DNA from: JAZGGS01 sp963714405
GTDB lineage: Bacteria; Bacteroidota; Ignavibacteria; Ignavibacteriales; Ignavibacteriaceae
Direction of reading: 5' to 3'
Length of the DNA: 64,000 bases
Assembly (NCBI GenBank): GCA_963714405.1
Contig: CAVQOH010000002.1
Location: 992,001 to 1,056,000, forward strand
Position numbers and translations under genes: made by a program. This document shows, piece after piece, positions 52,433 through 62,072 of the stretch. How positions within the stretch are numbered: position 1 is the stretch's first letter; every line of letters begins with the position of its first letter. The notes beneath the pieces are model-generated. The model worked only from the letters and a program-made list of their open reading frames with translations. It did no database searches and was not told the DNA's origin.

Positions 52433-54998
52433 ATGGCTGAAGCTAAACCAAAAAAAATAAGAATCTATAAACTTGCATCTGAATATAATCTCTCTGCAGA
52501 TAATATTGTTGAATTTCTTAGAGAAAATGGATTTAAAGTTAAGTCTCATATGTCTATGCTGAATGATGAAATGATTGCACAAATTAATGATCATTATAAA
52601 AAAGATATTGAGAAGGCAGAAAAACATTATAAAAAAATCGCTGATTTCCATAAGAAAAGAGCTGAAAAAGCAATTGAAGATGCTGTTGAAGCAGGAACGG
52701 AAATAACTGTGGAAGAAACTGCTTCTTCAACTACTGAAGATGTTAAAATAACAGATAAGGTTGTTGCTGAAACAGAAATCGAAAAAGAAACTGAAGAACC
52801 GGTTACAGAAATTGTTGAAGATGCGAAAATCTAAAGATGAAAAAGCAGAGGATAAACCTATACAGAAAGATAAAATTGTTGGAAAGCAAAAAGGGTTAAA
52901 AGTTGTTGGTAAAATGGATCTTGAAGAAGATAAGAAAACCATAAAGGGAAAAGAAAAAGAATCTTCTAAAGATCAAGATGAAAAAGGAACTGTCAAGAAA
53001 AAACGCAAACCGCGTATGCGTAAAAAGCCCAATGAAGATTCTTCTGAAGATTCTACAGTTGCAAAGAAAAAGAAAAGGATTAAAAGGTTTGAGATTAGTG
53101 AACAAGACGTAAAGGATGCGATTAAAAAAACCTTTTCAAGCATGGATGAAACGCATGGATCCACCAGGGCAAGTTCTAGGAAGAAGAAACGAAAGGACCG
53201 CGAAGCAGAAGAAGAAAAACTGCATGAAGAAATGGCACTTGAAGGGCAAAAGTTAAGGGTAAATGAGTTTATAGCTGTAAATGAACTAGCAAACCTGATA
53301 AAAGTACCGGTCGGTGATGTTATATCTAAATGTATTGAACTTGGTCTGATGGTATCTATAAACCAAAGGCTCGATGTTGAAACAATTACACTGGTTGCTG
53401 ATGAATTTGGTTTTGAAGTTGAATTTCAGAAAGAATACACAGCAGAAGCTCTGGAAGATTTTGAAGATTCAAAAGATACACTGCAATTCCGCTCACCCGT
53501 AGTTACAATTATGGGTCATGTTGATCATGGGAAAACTTCACTGCTGGATTATGTTAGAAGAACAAATGTTGTTGCTGGCGAATCAGGAGGTATTACACAA
53601 CATATTGGTGCCTACAAAATGGATGTTGGCGATGGTAAATCAATAACTTTTTTAGATACACCCGGACACGAAGCATTTACAGCAATGAGAGCTCGTGGTG
53701 CACAGTTGACTGATATTGTTGTTTTAATCGTAGCTGCAGATGATGCTGTTATGCCTCAAACGGTTGAAGCCATAAACCATGCGCAGGCTGCAGAAGTACC
53801 CATTGTAATTGCGATTAATAAAATTGATAAACCTGGTTCCAACATTGAAAAAATAAAGCAACAACTTGCCGATAGGAATATTTTAGTCGAAGACTGGGGA
53901 GGTAAATACCAGTGCGTAGAAATTTCAGCAAAAGCCGGTACGAATGTAGATAAGCTGCTGGAAACAATATTGCTTGAAGCGGAAATGCTTGATCTGAAAG
54001 CAAATCCGGATAGAAAAGTACGCGGGGCTGTTGTTGAAGCAGAACTTGATAAAGGAAGAGGAATTACAGCAACAATATTAGTTCAAAAAGGAACACTTAG
54101 AATAGGCGATCCGTTTGTTGCAGGAATTTACCAGGGTAAAGTAAGAGCTATGTTTGATGAACGTGGTAAAAAGGTTACATATGCAGGCCCATCAACACCT
54201 GTATTGGTTGTAGGGTTTGAAGGTGCACCGCAAGCCGGCGATACTTTTGTTGTTGTTGATTCTGAAAGAACAGCCAGGGAGGTTGGACTTAAAAGGCAGC
54301 AGCTTAAAAGAGAACAGGATCAGAAACAAATACATCATATAACTCTTGATGAAATTGCAAAACAAATTAGTATTGGTGGAGTTAAAGAATTACCCCTTAT
54401 TGTTAAAGGAGATGTTGATGGTTCAGTAGAAGCTTTAGCTGATTCATTAATGAAACTTTCAACAGAAGAAGTTGTTATTCGTGTAATTCATAAAGGTGTA
54501 GGAGGTATTTCAGAGAGTGATGTACTGCTCGCTGATGCATCTAATGCGATAATTGTTGGTTTCCAGGTTAGACCTAATTTAAATGCAAGAAAGCTTGCCG
54601 AAAAACAAAATGTAGATATACGATTGTATAACGTAATCTATGATGCAATTAACGAAGTTAAATCTGCACTTGAAGGTTTGCTTTCACCTGTGGTTTCAGA
54701 AGAAGTTGTGTCTACTATTGAAGTTAGAGAAACTTTTAAGGTCCCAAAGTTTGGTACCATAGCCGGTTGTTATGTTTTAGAAGGTAAAATAGCAAGAAAC
54801 AGTAAAATCCGCCTTATTAGGGATGGAATTGTGATTCAGGAAGGTGAAATTGGAACCCTGCGCCGATTTAAAGATGATGTTAAAGAAGTAGATGCCGGAT
54901 ACGAGTGTGGTTTAAATATTCAGAATTATAATGATGTTAAAGTTGGCGATGTGATTGAAGCTTATAAGTTAGTTGAAACGAAAAAAACACTTGCATAA
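52433..54998 (+). CDS. infB: Translation initiation factor IF-2, one frameshift near 52826
   Basis: The first piece (52433-52834) carries the IF-2 N-terminal domain (KIRIYKLASEYNLSADNIVEFLRENGFKVKSHM) and an acidic linker, then stops at 52832-52834. The second frame continues at once with SKDEKAEDKP and the full factor. Removing one A of AAAA at 52826-52829 joins them (EDAK-SKDEK) to about 854 residues. G domain: GHVDHGKTSLLD, DTPGHEAF, NKIDKP; then domains II to IV. As written the main part could start only at a non-family start inside the first frame. IF-2 is essential, so sequencing error is the likeliest cause. Confidence 0.92.
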
Positions 54999-55057
54999 CT
55001 TTTCTATACTTTAAATAACATTCCGCAAAATAAAAGTATTAAACACTTAGCAAAAAC

Positions 55058-55420
55058 ATGTCATCCCATAGAATTGATAAAGTAGAACAGCTAATAAAAG
55101 AAGAGATTAGCTCTATATTTCTGCATAAAATGCAAGAACCGGAGCTTGGCTTTATAACTATAACAAATGTAAAGGTAAGCCCAGATCTTAAAATGGCAAG
55201 GATATATTTATCTGTGCTTCAAAGGGAAAAGAGAGATCTTGCCCTTGACAGGATAAACAATAAAACTAAGTTTATACGCACGGAGCTTGCACATAGAATA
55301 AGATTAAAATTTGTACCGGAAATTAAATTTTTTATTGATGATACAATGGATTTTGTTGAAAAAATTGAAGGTTTGATTGACAAAATACATAAAAAAGATG
55401 GTAACAAAACAAACGAGTGA
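55058..55420 (+). CDS. rbfA: Ribosome-binding factor A
   Basis: 120 residues, KH-like fold: HRIDKVEQLIKEEISSIF, GFITITNVKVSPDLKMARIYLS and LRFVPEI-like LKFVPEIKFFIDD, the family blocks. It binds the 30S subunit during late maturation and cold adaptation. Its end overlaps the truB start by 23 bases. Confidence 0.93.
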   Translation: MSSHRIDKVEQLIKEEISSIFLHKMQEPELGFITITNVKVSPDLKMARIYLSVLQREKRDLALDRINNKTKFIRTELAHRIRLKFVPEIKFFIDDTMDFVEKIEGLIDKIHKKDGNKTNE

Positions 55421-56126
55421 TTTTTCTAAACTTGATTTTAAAAGCGGCGAAGTGCTTCTTATTGATAAACCCAAAGGATGGTCTTCTTTTAAAGTTGTTT
55501 ATAAAATTAGAAAAGCAGTTAATGTACGACGTGTAGGGCATGCTGGTACCCTTGATCCATTTGCTACCGGGTTATTAATTTTATGTACTGGAAAAAAAAC
55601 CAAGGAAATTTTCAAATATCAGGATTTAAAAAAAACTTACAGGGGAACAATTACATTAGGATTATCATCCCCTTCAATGGATACTGAAACAGAAACAACA
55701 TCACACCCTTTGCCTGAAGATATTGATGATCTTCAAATAAATAAGGTGCGGGATAAATTTATTGGCGAAATTTCTCAAGTGCCGCCAATGTATTCCGCTT
55801 TAAAAGTTGATGGGAAAAAGCTTTATAAATTAGCCAGAAAAGGTAAATCAGTTGAAAGAGAACCACGAAGAGTAACCATCTATAATTTTGAAATTCTTAA
55901 AACTGAATTGCCTGATATACATTTTGAAATTAGCTGTTCGAAAGGAACATACATTCGTGTAATAGCAAATGATTTTGGTGAAAGTTTAGGTTGTGGTGGA
56001 ATTTTAAGCAATTTAAGACGTGTAAAAATTGGTGAATACTCAGTAAATGCAGCATTGAAAGTTGATGAGTTTTTAACTGAAATTGGACAAATAAATGCAA
56101 AAACAAATAAAAATACAAGTATTTAG
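55398..56126 (+). CDS. truB: tRNA pseudouridine(55) synthase
   Basis: About 242 residues from the ATG at 55398; a TTG at 55377 would add 7 residues but has no support. Catalytic Asp in HAGTLDPFATGLL; also LLIDKPKGWSSFKVV and QVPPMYSALKVDGKKLYKLARKG. It makes pseudouridine 55 in the T-loop of tRNA. It overlaps rbfA. A short C-terminal region replaces the full PUA domain. Confidence 0.93.
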   Translation: MVTKQTSDFSKLDFKSGEVLLIDKPKGWSSFKVVYKIRKAVNVRRVGHAGTLDPFATGLLILCTGKKTKEIFKYQDLKKTYRGTITLGLSSPSMDTETETTSHPLPEDIDDLQINKVRDKFIGEISQVPPMYSALKVDGKKLYKLARKGKSVEREPRRVTIYNFEILKTELPDIHFEISCSKGTYIRVIANDFGESLGCGGILSNLRRVKIGEYSVNAALKVDEFLTEIGQINAKTNKNTSI

Positions 56127-56207
56127 ACAGACAGTAACAGGTTTTCAATTTCATTTTCCTGTTTATTAAAGTATATTTATAAGCTATATTTTATATTATG
56201 ATACAAT

Positions 56208-57143
56208 ATGCAGATATACCAGGATTTTTTAGAACTAGAGCATAATAAAAATACTATTGTAACGCTGGGAACCTTTGATGGTATTCATTTAGGGCATACA
56301 GAAATTATTAAATCAGTTGTTAAAAAAGCAGCTGAATGTAAATGCAGAAGTTTGCTGATTACCTTTTCACCACATCCGCGTAAAGTAATTCCGGGAGGTA
56401 ATAATATAAAGCTACTCAGTACACTTTCTGAGAAGAAAAAAATAATTGAATTGTTTGGAATCGAAAATTTATTAGTAATTCACTTTACAAAAGAATTTTC
56501 ACAGCAATCCCCGATGAAATTTGTAGATAAATATTTAATTAATGGTATTGGTGTAAAAGAAATCATTATTGGTTATGATCATCACTTTGGAAAAGGAAGA
56601 GATGGAAATATTGATATTTTAAAAATGAAAGGTGATGAAAATGGTTTTAGTGTTACAGTAGTACCTGAAATTAAGATTGAAGAGATAGTAGTGAGCAGTA
56701 CGAAAATACGCAATGCAATTAGTGCGGGTGATATTAATTCGGCAAATAAATTGTTGGGCCGATTTTATTCGTTTGAGGGGGTTGTTGTACCGGGAGATAA
56801 AAGAGGAAGGAAACTTGGATTTCCTACCGCAAATCTTTCTTTAGAAAATGAAGATAAGTTATTACCTGCTATTGGCATTTACGCTGCTCAATGCATTGTT
56901 CAAAACATTAAATATAATGCACTCTTAAGCGTTGGCAGGCGCCCGACTTTTAATGAAGAAGGCGATATAATTCCTGAAGTTTATATTATTGATTTCGATG
57001 AGCAGATTTATAACCAAAATGTTATAGTAAATGTTATTGAAAGAATTAGGGGTGAAGAAAAGTTTTCATCATCAGAAGAGCTTATTGAACAAATGAAAAA
57101 GGATAAAAAATTAGGATTAGAAATTTTAAAGCAAATTAATTAA
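56208..57143 (+). CDS. ribF: Bifunctional riboflavin kinase / FAD synthetase
   Basis: 311 residues. The N-terminal half is the nucleotidyltransferase (VTLGTFDGIHLGHTEII with HxGH, then VSSTKIRNAI), the C-terminal half riboflavin kinase (GDKRGRKLGFPTANL, then IYAAQCIV, RRPTFNE). It turns riboflavin to FMN then FAD. It follows truB by 81 bases in the usual operon order; the gap holds only a weak 6-bp repeat. Confidence 0.93.
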   Translation: MQIYQDFLELEHNKNTIVTLGTFDGIHLGHTEIIKSVVKKAAECKCRSLLITFSPHPRKVIPGGNNIKLLSTLSEKKKIIELFGIENLLVIHFTKEFSQQSPMKFVDKYLINGIGVKEIIIGYDHHFGKGRDGNIDILKMKGDENGFSVTVVPEIKIEEIVVSSTKIRNAISAGDINSANKLLGRFYSFEGVVVPGDKRGRKLGFPTANLSLENEDKLLPAIGIYAAQCIVQNIKYNALLSVGRRPTFNEEGDIIPEVYIIDFDEQIYNQNVIVNVIERIRGEEKFSSSEELIEQMKKDKKLGLEILKQIN

Positions 57144-57193
57144 TCCCGGTTAATTCTGGGGTTACATTGTACAATTAATAATAGGTAAAAAGT

Positions 57194-57457
57194 ATGACAA
57201 AAGAAGAAAAACAAGAGATCATTAAAAAACACGGTAAAAGTGAAAATGATTCTGGGAAACCGGAAGTGCAGATAGCACTTTTAACAAAGAGGATTAATGA
57301 TTTGACAGAACACTTTAACAATCACAAAAAAGATCATCATTCCAGAAGAGGACTAATGATGATGGTTGGAAAAAGAAGAAGATTGCTTGATTATCTTACT
57401 GCAAAGGATATTGAAAGGTACAGAGCAATAATTAAAGAATTGAATATAAGAAAGTAA
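57194..57457 (+). CDS. rpsO: 30S ribosomal protein S15
   Basis: 87 residues: EIIKKHGKSENDSGKPEVQIALLTKRINDLTEHFNNHKKDHHSRRGLMMMVGKRRRLLDYL is the full S15 signature. It binds 16S rRNA helix junctions. It lies directly before pnp, as in most bacteria, where the two are cotranscribed and S15 often represses itself through its leader. Confidence 0.97.
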   Translation: MTKEEKQEIIKKHGKSENDSGKPEVQIALLTKRINDLTEHFNNHKKDHHSRRGLMMMVGKRRRLLDYLTAKDIERYRAIIKELNIRK

Positions 57458-57466
57458 GGTTAAGAA

Positions 57467-59566
57467 ATGGTTTTTAAAAAAGAAGTAGAAATTGGCGGTA
57501 AAATATTATCAATTGAAACTGGTAAGTATGCAAGACAGGCAAATGGTGCGGTAATGGTGCGCTATGGTGATACAATGGTTTTGGTTACTGCTGTTGCAGC
57601 GGAGGAAGCTAAGGAGGGACAAGATTTCTTTCCTTTACAGGTTGAATACCGTGAAAAAACATCCGCTGCTGGTAAAATACCGGGTGGATTTTTTAAAAGG
57701 GAGGGGAGACCTACTGAAAAAGAAATTCTTACAGCACGTTTAATTGATAGACCTATAAGACCTCTTTTTCCCAAGGAGTTTAATAATGAAACACAGATTA
57801 TTTCACTTGTATTATCTTATGATGGAGAAAACGATGCGGATGTACTTGGTGCAATAGGTGCATCGGCCGCATTAACTGTTTCCAACATTCCTTTTGATGG
57901 ACCCATGGCTGAAGTTAGAGTTGGGCGCGTAGATGGAAAACTGATTGTTAACCCAACCAACAATGAAATTGAAAACAGTGATTTGGAGTTGGTGGTTGCC
58001 GGAACTGAAGATTCAATTATGATGGTTGAAGGTGAATCGAAAGAAGTTAGTGAAGAGGAACTCCTTGATGCATTAAAGTTTGCAGAAACTGAAATCAAGA
58101 AGATTGTTAAGCTTCAGCTTCAGCTTAGAGAAGAAGCAGGTAAACCTAAGTGGGAAATAACATCAAAAGAAATTGATGAAAATCTTAAAAATGATGTTTA
58201 TCAACTAGCTGAACAAAAATTTAAAGAGATTGTTCATTCTGTTCTTACTAAAGAAGAGCGAGCCCAAAAGAATAGTGAACTTAAGAAGGAAGTAACAGAA
58301 GCGCTCTCAGAAAAATATACGGAACAGGAATCTGTAATCTCAGACATCCTGCATGATATTGAAAAAGATTTAATGCGCAAGCGCATTCTTGAAGAAGGGG
58401 TGCGTTTGGATGGAAGAAACACTACACAAGTAAGACCAATTACAATTGAACTTGGAAATTTACCAAGAACCCATGGTTCTGCGCTCTTTACAAGAGGAGA
58501 AACTCAGAGTTTTACAACGATTACACTTGGTACAAAGGGTGACGAGCAGATTATAGACGGTTTACGCGAAGAGTACAAAAAGAAATTTATGCTTCATTAC
58601 AATTTTCCCCCATTCAGTGTTGGCGAAGTTGGAAGAATGATGGGTGTTGGAAGACGAGAAGTAGGTCATGGAAATCTTGCAGAGAGAGCATTGAAAATTG
58701 TTTTTCCGGATGAAAACAAATTTCCCTATACCGTTCGTGTGATTTCTGATATTTTAGAATCAAATGGTTCATCTTCTATGGCAACAGTTTGCGCGGGCTC
58801 ACTTGCAATGATGGATGCCGGTGTACCCATTCGTAAAGCTGTTTCTGGTATTGCTATGGGTCTTGTAAAAGAAGATGATAAGTTTGCAATACTCTCTGAT
58901 ATTCTTGGTAATGAAGATCATCTTGGTGATATGGATTTTAAAGTTGCCGGAACTTCTGACGGGATAAATGCATTCCAGATGGATATCAAAATTCAGGGTA
59001 TATCGTTTGAAATTATGGAAAAAGCTTTGCAACAAGCTAAAGAAGGTAGAATGCACATCTTAAACGAAATGAATAATGCTATTGATAAATCCCGCGATCA
59101 TTTATCAGAATTTGCTCCAAGATTGATTTCAATGAGTGTCGAAACAGATCAGATTGGAATTGTAATAGGACCTGGAGGAAAAACAATTCAAGGTATGCAG
59201 CGGTTATTTGGAGTTGAAATATATATTGAAGATGATGGTACTATTAATATTTCATCACCCAATAAAGAAAATGCTACTAAATGTAAAGAATATATAAAGA
59301 AGCTTACCGCAACTCCAGAAGTTGGTGAAGTATATGATGGTGTTATTACCAAAATTGTTGATTTCGGAGCATTCGTGGAAATTCTGCCTGGAAAAGAAGG
59401 TTTACTACATATTTCGCAAATTGATAACAAACGCGTTGAAAAAGTTTCTGATTATTTTAAAACCGGTGATAAAGTTGAAGTTATGCTTGTTAAAGTTGAT
59501 AACGGCAAACTTTCTTTAAGCAGAAAAGAACTGCTAAAAGAAGGTGGAAAAAATACCGGAAAATAA
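57467..59566 (+). CDS. pnp: Polyribonucleotide nucleotidyltransferase
   Basis: 699 residues: two RNase PH domains (the second with FTRGETQSFTTITLGT and the phosphate-binding SNGSSSMATVCAGSLAMMDAGVP), a helical linker, KH (VIGPGGKTIQGMQRLFG) and S1 (YDGVITKIVDFGAFVEILPGKEGLLHIS). It is the 3'-5' phosphorolytic exoribonuclease of mRNA decay. It lies 9 bases after rpsO. Confidence 0.97.
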   Translation: MVFKKEVEIGGKILSIETGKYARQANGAVMVRYGDTMVLVTAVAAEEAKEGQDFFPLQVEYREKTSAAGKIPGGFFKREGRPTEKEILTARLIDRPIRPLFPKEFNNETQIISLVLSYDGENDADVLGAIGASAALTVSNIPFDGPMAEVRVGRVDGKLIVNPTNNEIENSDLELVVAGTEDSIMMVEGESKEVSEEELLDALKFAETEIKKIVKLQLQLREEAGKPKWEITSKEIDENLKNDVYQLAEQKFKEIVHSVLTKEERAQKNSELKKEVTEALSEKYTEQESVISDILHDIEKDLMRKRILEEGVRLDGRNTTQVRPITIELGNLPRTHGSALFTRGETQSFTTITLGTKGDEQIIDGLREEYKKKFMLHYNFPPFSVGEVGRMMGVGRREVGHGNLAERALKIVFPDENKFPYTVRVISDILESNGSSSMATVCAGSLAMMDAGVPIRKAVSGIAMGLVKEDDKFAILSDILGNEDHLGDMDFKVAGTSDGINAFQMDIKIQGISFEIMEKALQQAKEGRMHILNEMNNAIDKSRDHLSEFAPRLISMSVETDQIGIVIGPGGKTIQGMQRLFGVEIYIEDDGTINISSPNKENATKCKEYIKKLTATPEVGEVYDGVITKIVDFGAFVEILPGKEGLLHISQIDNKRVEKVSDYFKTGDKVEVMLVKVDNGKLSLSRKELLKEGGKNTGK

Positions 59567-59768
59567 ATGGATTATAATAATAAGTTTAACTGTGCTGAGT
59601 ATTAGTTAATAGAATTTTTTAAATATTTATTCATTATTTACAAAATCCCATAGTATGTTGTTTAGATTGAACATATTCTTTCTGTTTATATTTAACATTG
59701 ATCCGGTACAATCTACATATGCTGGGCAGTACATTAAAAAGATTTTTGTAAGTATTAAAAGTTTTATA

Positions 59769-59789
59769 ATGAAATACGTTATTTCATTA
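59769..59789 (+). promoter_or_regulatory. Leader hairpin before the RNase G/E gene
   Basis: AATGAAATA and TATTTCATT form a 9-bp stem with a CGT loop, 17 bases before the ATG at 59806. The space between is purine-poor except GAGAG. Such leader stems in RNase E/G genes can serve self-control, but that is inference. Confidence 0.35.
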
Positions 59790-59805
59790 AGAGAGTTTAA
59801 CCTAA

Positions 59806-61374
59806 ATGGTAAAAGAAATTATTATAAATTCCACTTCTACCCAAACACGTGTAGCCATTACGGAAGATGGAAGTTTAGTCGACTTCTTTGTAGATTATCC
59901 TGAAAACCGGCGAACAGTAGGAGATATTTATCTTGGAAGAGTAGCTCGTGTCCTTCCAGGTATCAGGGCTGCCTTTATCGATATTGGAATGAAACACGAT
60001 GCATTCCTCCATTTTTCTGATATTGGCGACAGAACTTCGCAATTGCAGGAAATGATTGGGGAAGAACCGGTAGAAGTTGAAGTTGATGAAGACATTTCAC
60101 CGGAAACCAAATCCGAAAAACCCACAGGTAGAAACGGTTCAATTAGACCTATACCGAAGCTGCGCAAAGGACAGGATATTCTTGTTCAGATTACTAAAGA
60201 ACCGGTAGCTAATAAAGGTGTGCGTGTTACATCATCGATATCCTTACCGGGACGTTTTTGTGTTCTCCTTCCTTTTGATAATAAAATTGGCGTTTCAAAA
60301 AAAATTACAGATTACCGTGAGAAAAAAAGATTAAGGTACATTGCTCGCGGCATCATACCCGAAAATTATGGGCTTATAATTAGAACAGTAGCTCAGCATC
60401 AATCTGAAGAAGCACTTAAAGATGATTTAAATCTTCTTATGAAAACCTGGGCTGGAATTGAATCTTCGGCAAAAACTGAAGACCCACCATCGATTATTTA
60501 CCAGGATTTAAACACAACGGTAAGTGTTATTAGAGATCTGCTTAATTCAGATGTTTCCAAGGTGTTTATAGATTCAAGAAAATTACACAAACAGATTTAC
60601 AATTATTTGAAAGTTGTTCAACCGGGATTTGCAGAAAAGGTGGAACCGTATAAATCATCTGATGGAATTTTTGATGATTTTAAAATTGAAGAACAAATAA
60701 AAACCCTTATGGGCAGAAAAGTTCATATGCCAAGTGGTGGTTACATTATAATTGAACATACCGAAGCAATGGTGGTTATAGATGTTAACAGCGGCAGGTA
60801 TGCGCGAAGCAAAGAACAGGAACAGAATTCACTTAAAACTGATCTTGAAGCAGCACGTGAAATTGTTCGCCAGTTAAAATTAAGAGATATAGGCGGAATA
60901 ATAGTTATTGATTTTATTGATCTTGAAGAAGAAAAAAACCGTAAGAAAGTTTATGATGAGCTAAAGAAGGAATTTAGGAAAGACAGGGCTAAAGTTGCTA
61001 TTTTACCAATGACTGATTTTGGACTTATTCAAATTACAAGACAGAGGATAAGACAAAATATTGTTCAGGCAATTACGGAAGTTTGTCCTAGCTGTCTTGG
61101 AACAGGACAACTTACGAAAGATTCTCATTTAGTTTACGATTTAGAATCCTGGTTGAAGAAACTTAAAAGAGAATCGAAAGAACGAAGCATAATTATAAAG
61201 TGTCATCCTTCTACAGCTGCAAAAATGCGTGAAGGAAAAGTAAAATCTTTAACTAAGCTGCAAATAAAGTACTTTACACGGTTGAAATTGGAAGAATCTG
61301 AAGCGGTAAAACCAGGTAAGTTTAAATTTATTTCTGCAAAAACCGGTAAAGATTTAACTCAATTAATTGACTAA
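59806..61374 (+). CDS. rng: Ribonuclease G/E
   Basis: 522 residues: S1 part at the start (VGDIYLGRVARVLPGIRAAFIDIGMKHDAFLH, split by an acidic insert), then the RNase E/G catalytic core (HTEAMVVIDVNSGRY, GGIIVIDFIDLEEE with the metal-binding Asp residues) and the zinc link VCPSCLGTGQ. The short C-terminal end lacks the RNase E scaffold, so it is of G type. It cuts single-stranded RNA in rRNA maturation and mRNA decay. Placed after pnp with a 239-base gap. Confidence 0.92.
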   Translation: MVKEIIINSTSTQTRVAITEDGSLVDFFVDYPENRRTVGDIYLGRVARVLPGIRAAFIDIGMKHDAFLHFSDIGDRTSQLQEMIGEEPVEVEVDEDISPETKSEKPTGRNGSIRPIPKLRKGQDILVQITKEPVANKGVRVTSSISLPGRFCVLLPFDNKIGVSKKITDYREKKRLRYIARGIIPENYGLIIRTVAQHQSEEALKDDLNLLMKTWAGIESSAKTEDPPSIIYQDLNTTVSVIRDLLNSDVSKVFIDSRKLHKQIYNYLKVVQPGFAEKVEPYKSSDGIFDDFKIEEQIKTLMGRKVHMPSGGYIIIEHTEAMVVIDVNSGRYARSKEQEQNSLKTDLEAAREIVRQLKLRDIGGIIVIDFIDLEEEKNRKKVYDELKKEFRKDRAKVAILPMTDFGLIQITRQRIRQNIVQAITEVCPSCLGTGQLTKDSHLVYDLESWLKKLKRESKERSIIIKCHPSTAAKMREGKVKSLTKLQIKYFTRLKLEESEAVKPGKFKFISAKTGKDLTQLID

Positions 61375-61412
61375 AATTTTATATTATTAACAATTTTATT
61401 CGGAGAGCAAAC

Positions 61413-62057
61413 ATGAAATTTTTTATTGATACTGCTAACATAGAAGAAATTAAAGAAGCTGCATCGTTAGGTATCCTGGATGGTGTTACAACCAATCCAT
61501 CATTGGTTGCTAAAGAAGGAAAAAATTTCCAGGAGTTGCTAAATGAAATTATCAAAATAGTTGATGGACCAATTAGTGCCGAAGTTATTGCAACAGATTA
61601 TGAAGGTATCCTAAAGGAAGCAAGAGAACTTTCTGCAATTCATAAAAATATTGTTGTAAAAGTGCCTTTAATTAAAGAGGGCTTAAAAGCGGTAAAAACA
61701 CTTTCTGCAGAAGGCATTAATACAAATGTTACTTTGTGCTTTTCACCATCACAGGCATTGCTGGCTGCTAAAGCTGGTGCAACTTATATTAGTCCTTTTG
61801 TTGGAAGGTTGGATGATATTAGTACGAATGGTATGGAATTGATCTCACAAATTGTGCAGATTTATAGTAATTATAATTATCAAACAGAAGTGTTAGTCGC
61901 CAGTATTAGACATCCACTTCATCTTGTTGAAGCAGCGTTGATTGGTGCGGATGTTTGTACAATACCCTTTGCGGTTATAAATAAGTTGTTCAAGCATCCA
62001 CTAACTGATATTGGGAATGAAAATTTTCTAAATGATTGGAAAAAACTTAATAGTTAA
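61413..62057 (+). CDS. fsa: Fructose-6-phosphate aldolase / short transaldolase
   Basis: 214 residues: MKFFIDTANIEEIKEAASLGILDGVTTNPSLVAKEG and KVPLIKEGLKAVKTLSAEGINTNVTLCFS with the Schiff-base Lys in VVKVPL, and ISPFVGRLDD. This is the small TalC/Fsa family; whether it acts as transaldolase or aldolase cannot be judged. Role in the non-oxidative pentose phosphate branch. GGAGAG precedes the ATG. Confidence 0.9.
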   Translation: MKFFIDTANIEEIKEAASLGILDGVTTNPSLVAKEGKNFQELLNEIIKIVDGPISAEVIATDYEGILKEARELSAIHKNIVVKVPLIKEGLKAVKTLSAEGINTNVTLCFSPSQALLAAKAGATYISPFVGRLDDISTNGMELISQIVQIYSNYNYQTEVLVASIRHPLHLVEAALIGADVCTIPFAVINKLFKHPLTDIGNENFLNDWKKLNS

Positions 62058-62072
62058 TACAGATTTTCCACC

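Noticed and set aside
52286..52651. A 121-residue minus-strand frame across the nusA-infB junction.
   Set aside because: Antisense to well-conserved NusA and IF-2 coding sequence.
52826..52832. Programmed frameshifting as the cause of the infB break.
   Set aside because: The run is only four A long, with no slippery heptamer or stem after it, and the family is not known to be recoded. Sequencing error is simpler.
59655..59903. An 82-residue plus-strand frame before and into rng.
   Set aside because: It overlaps the start of RNase G/E in another frame, has no ribosome site and no family trace.
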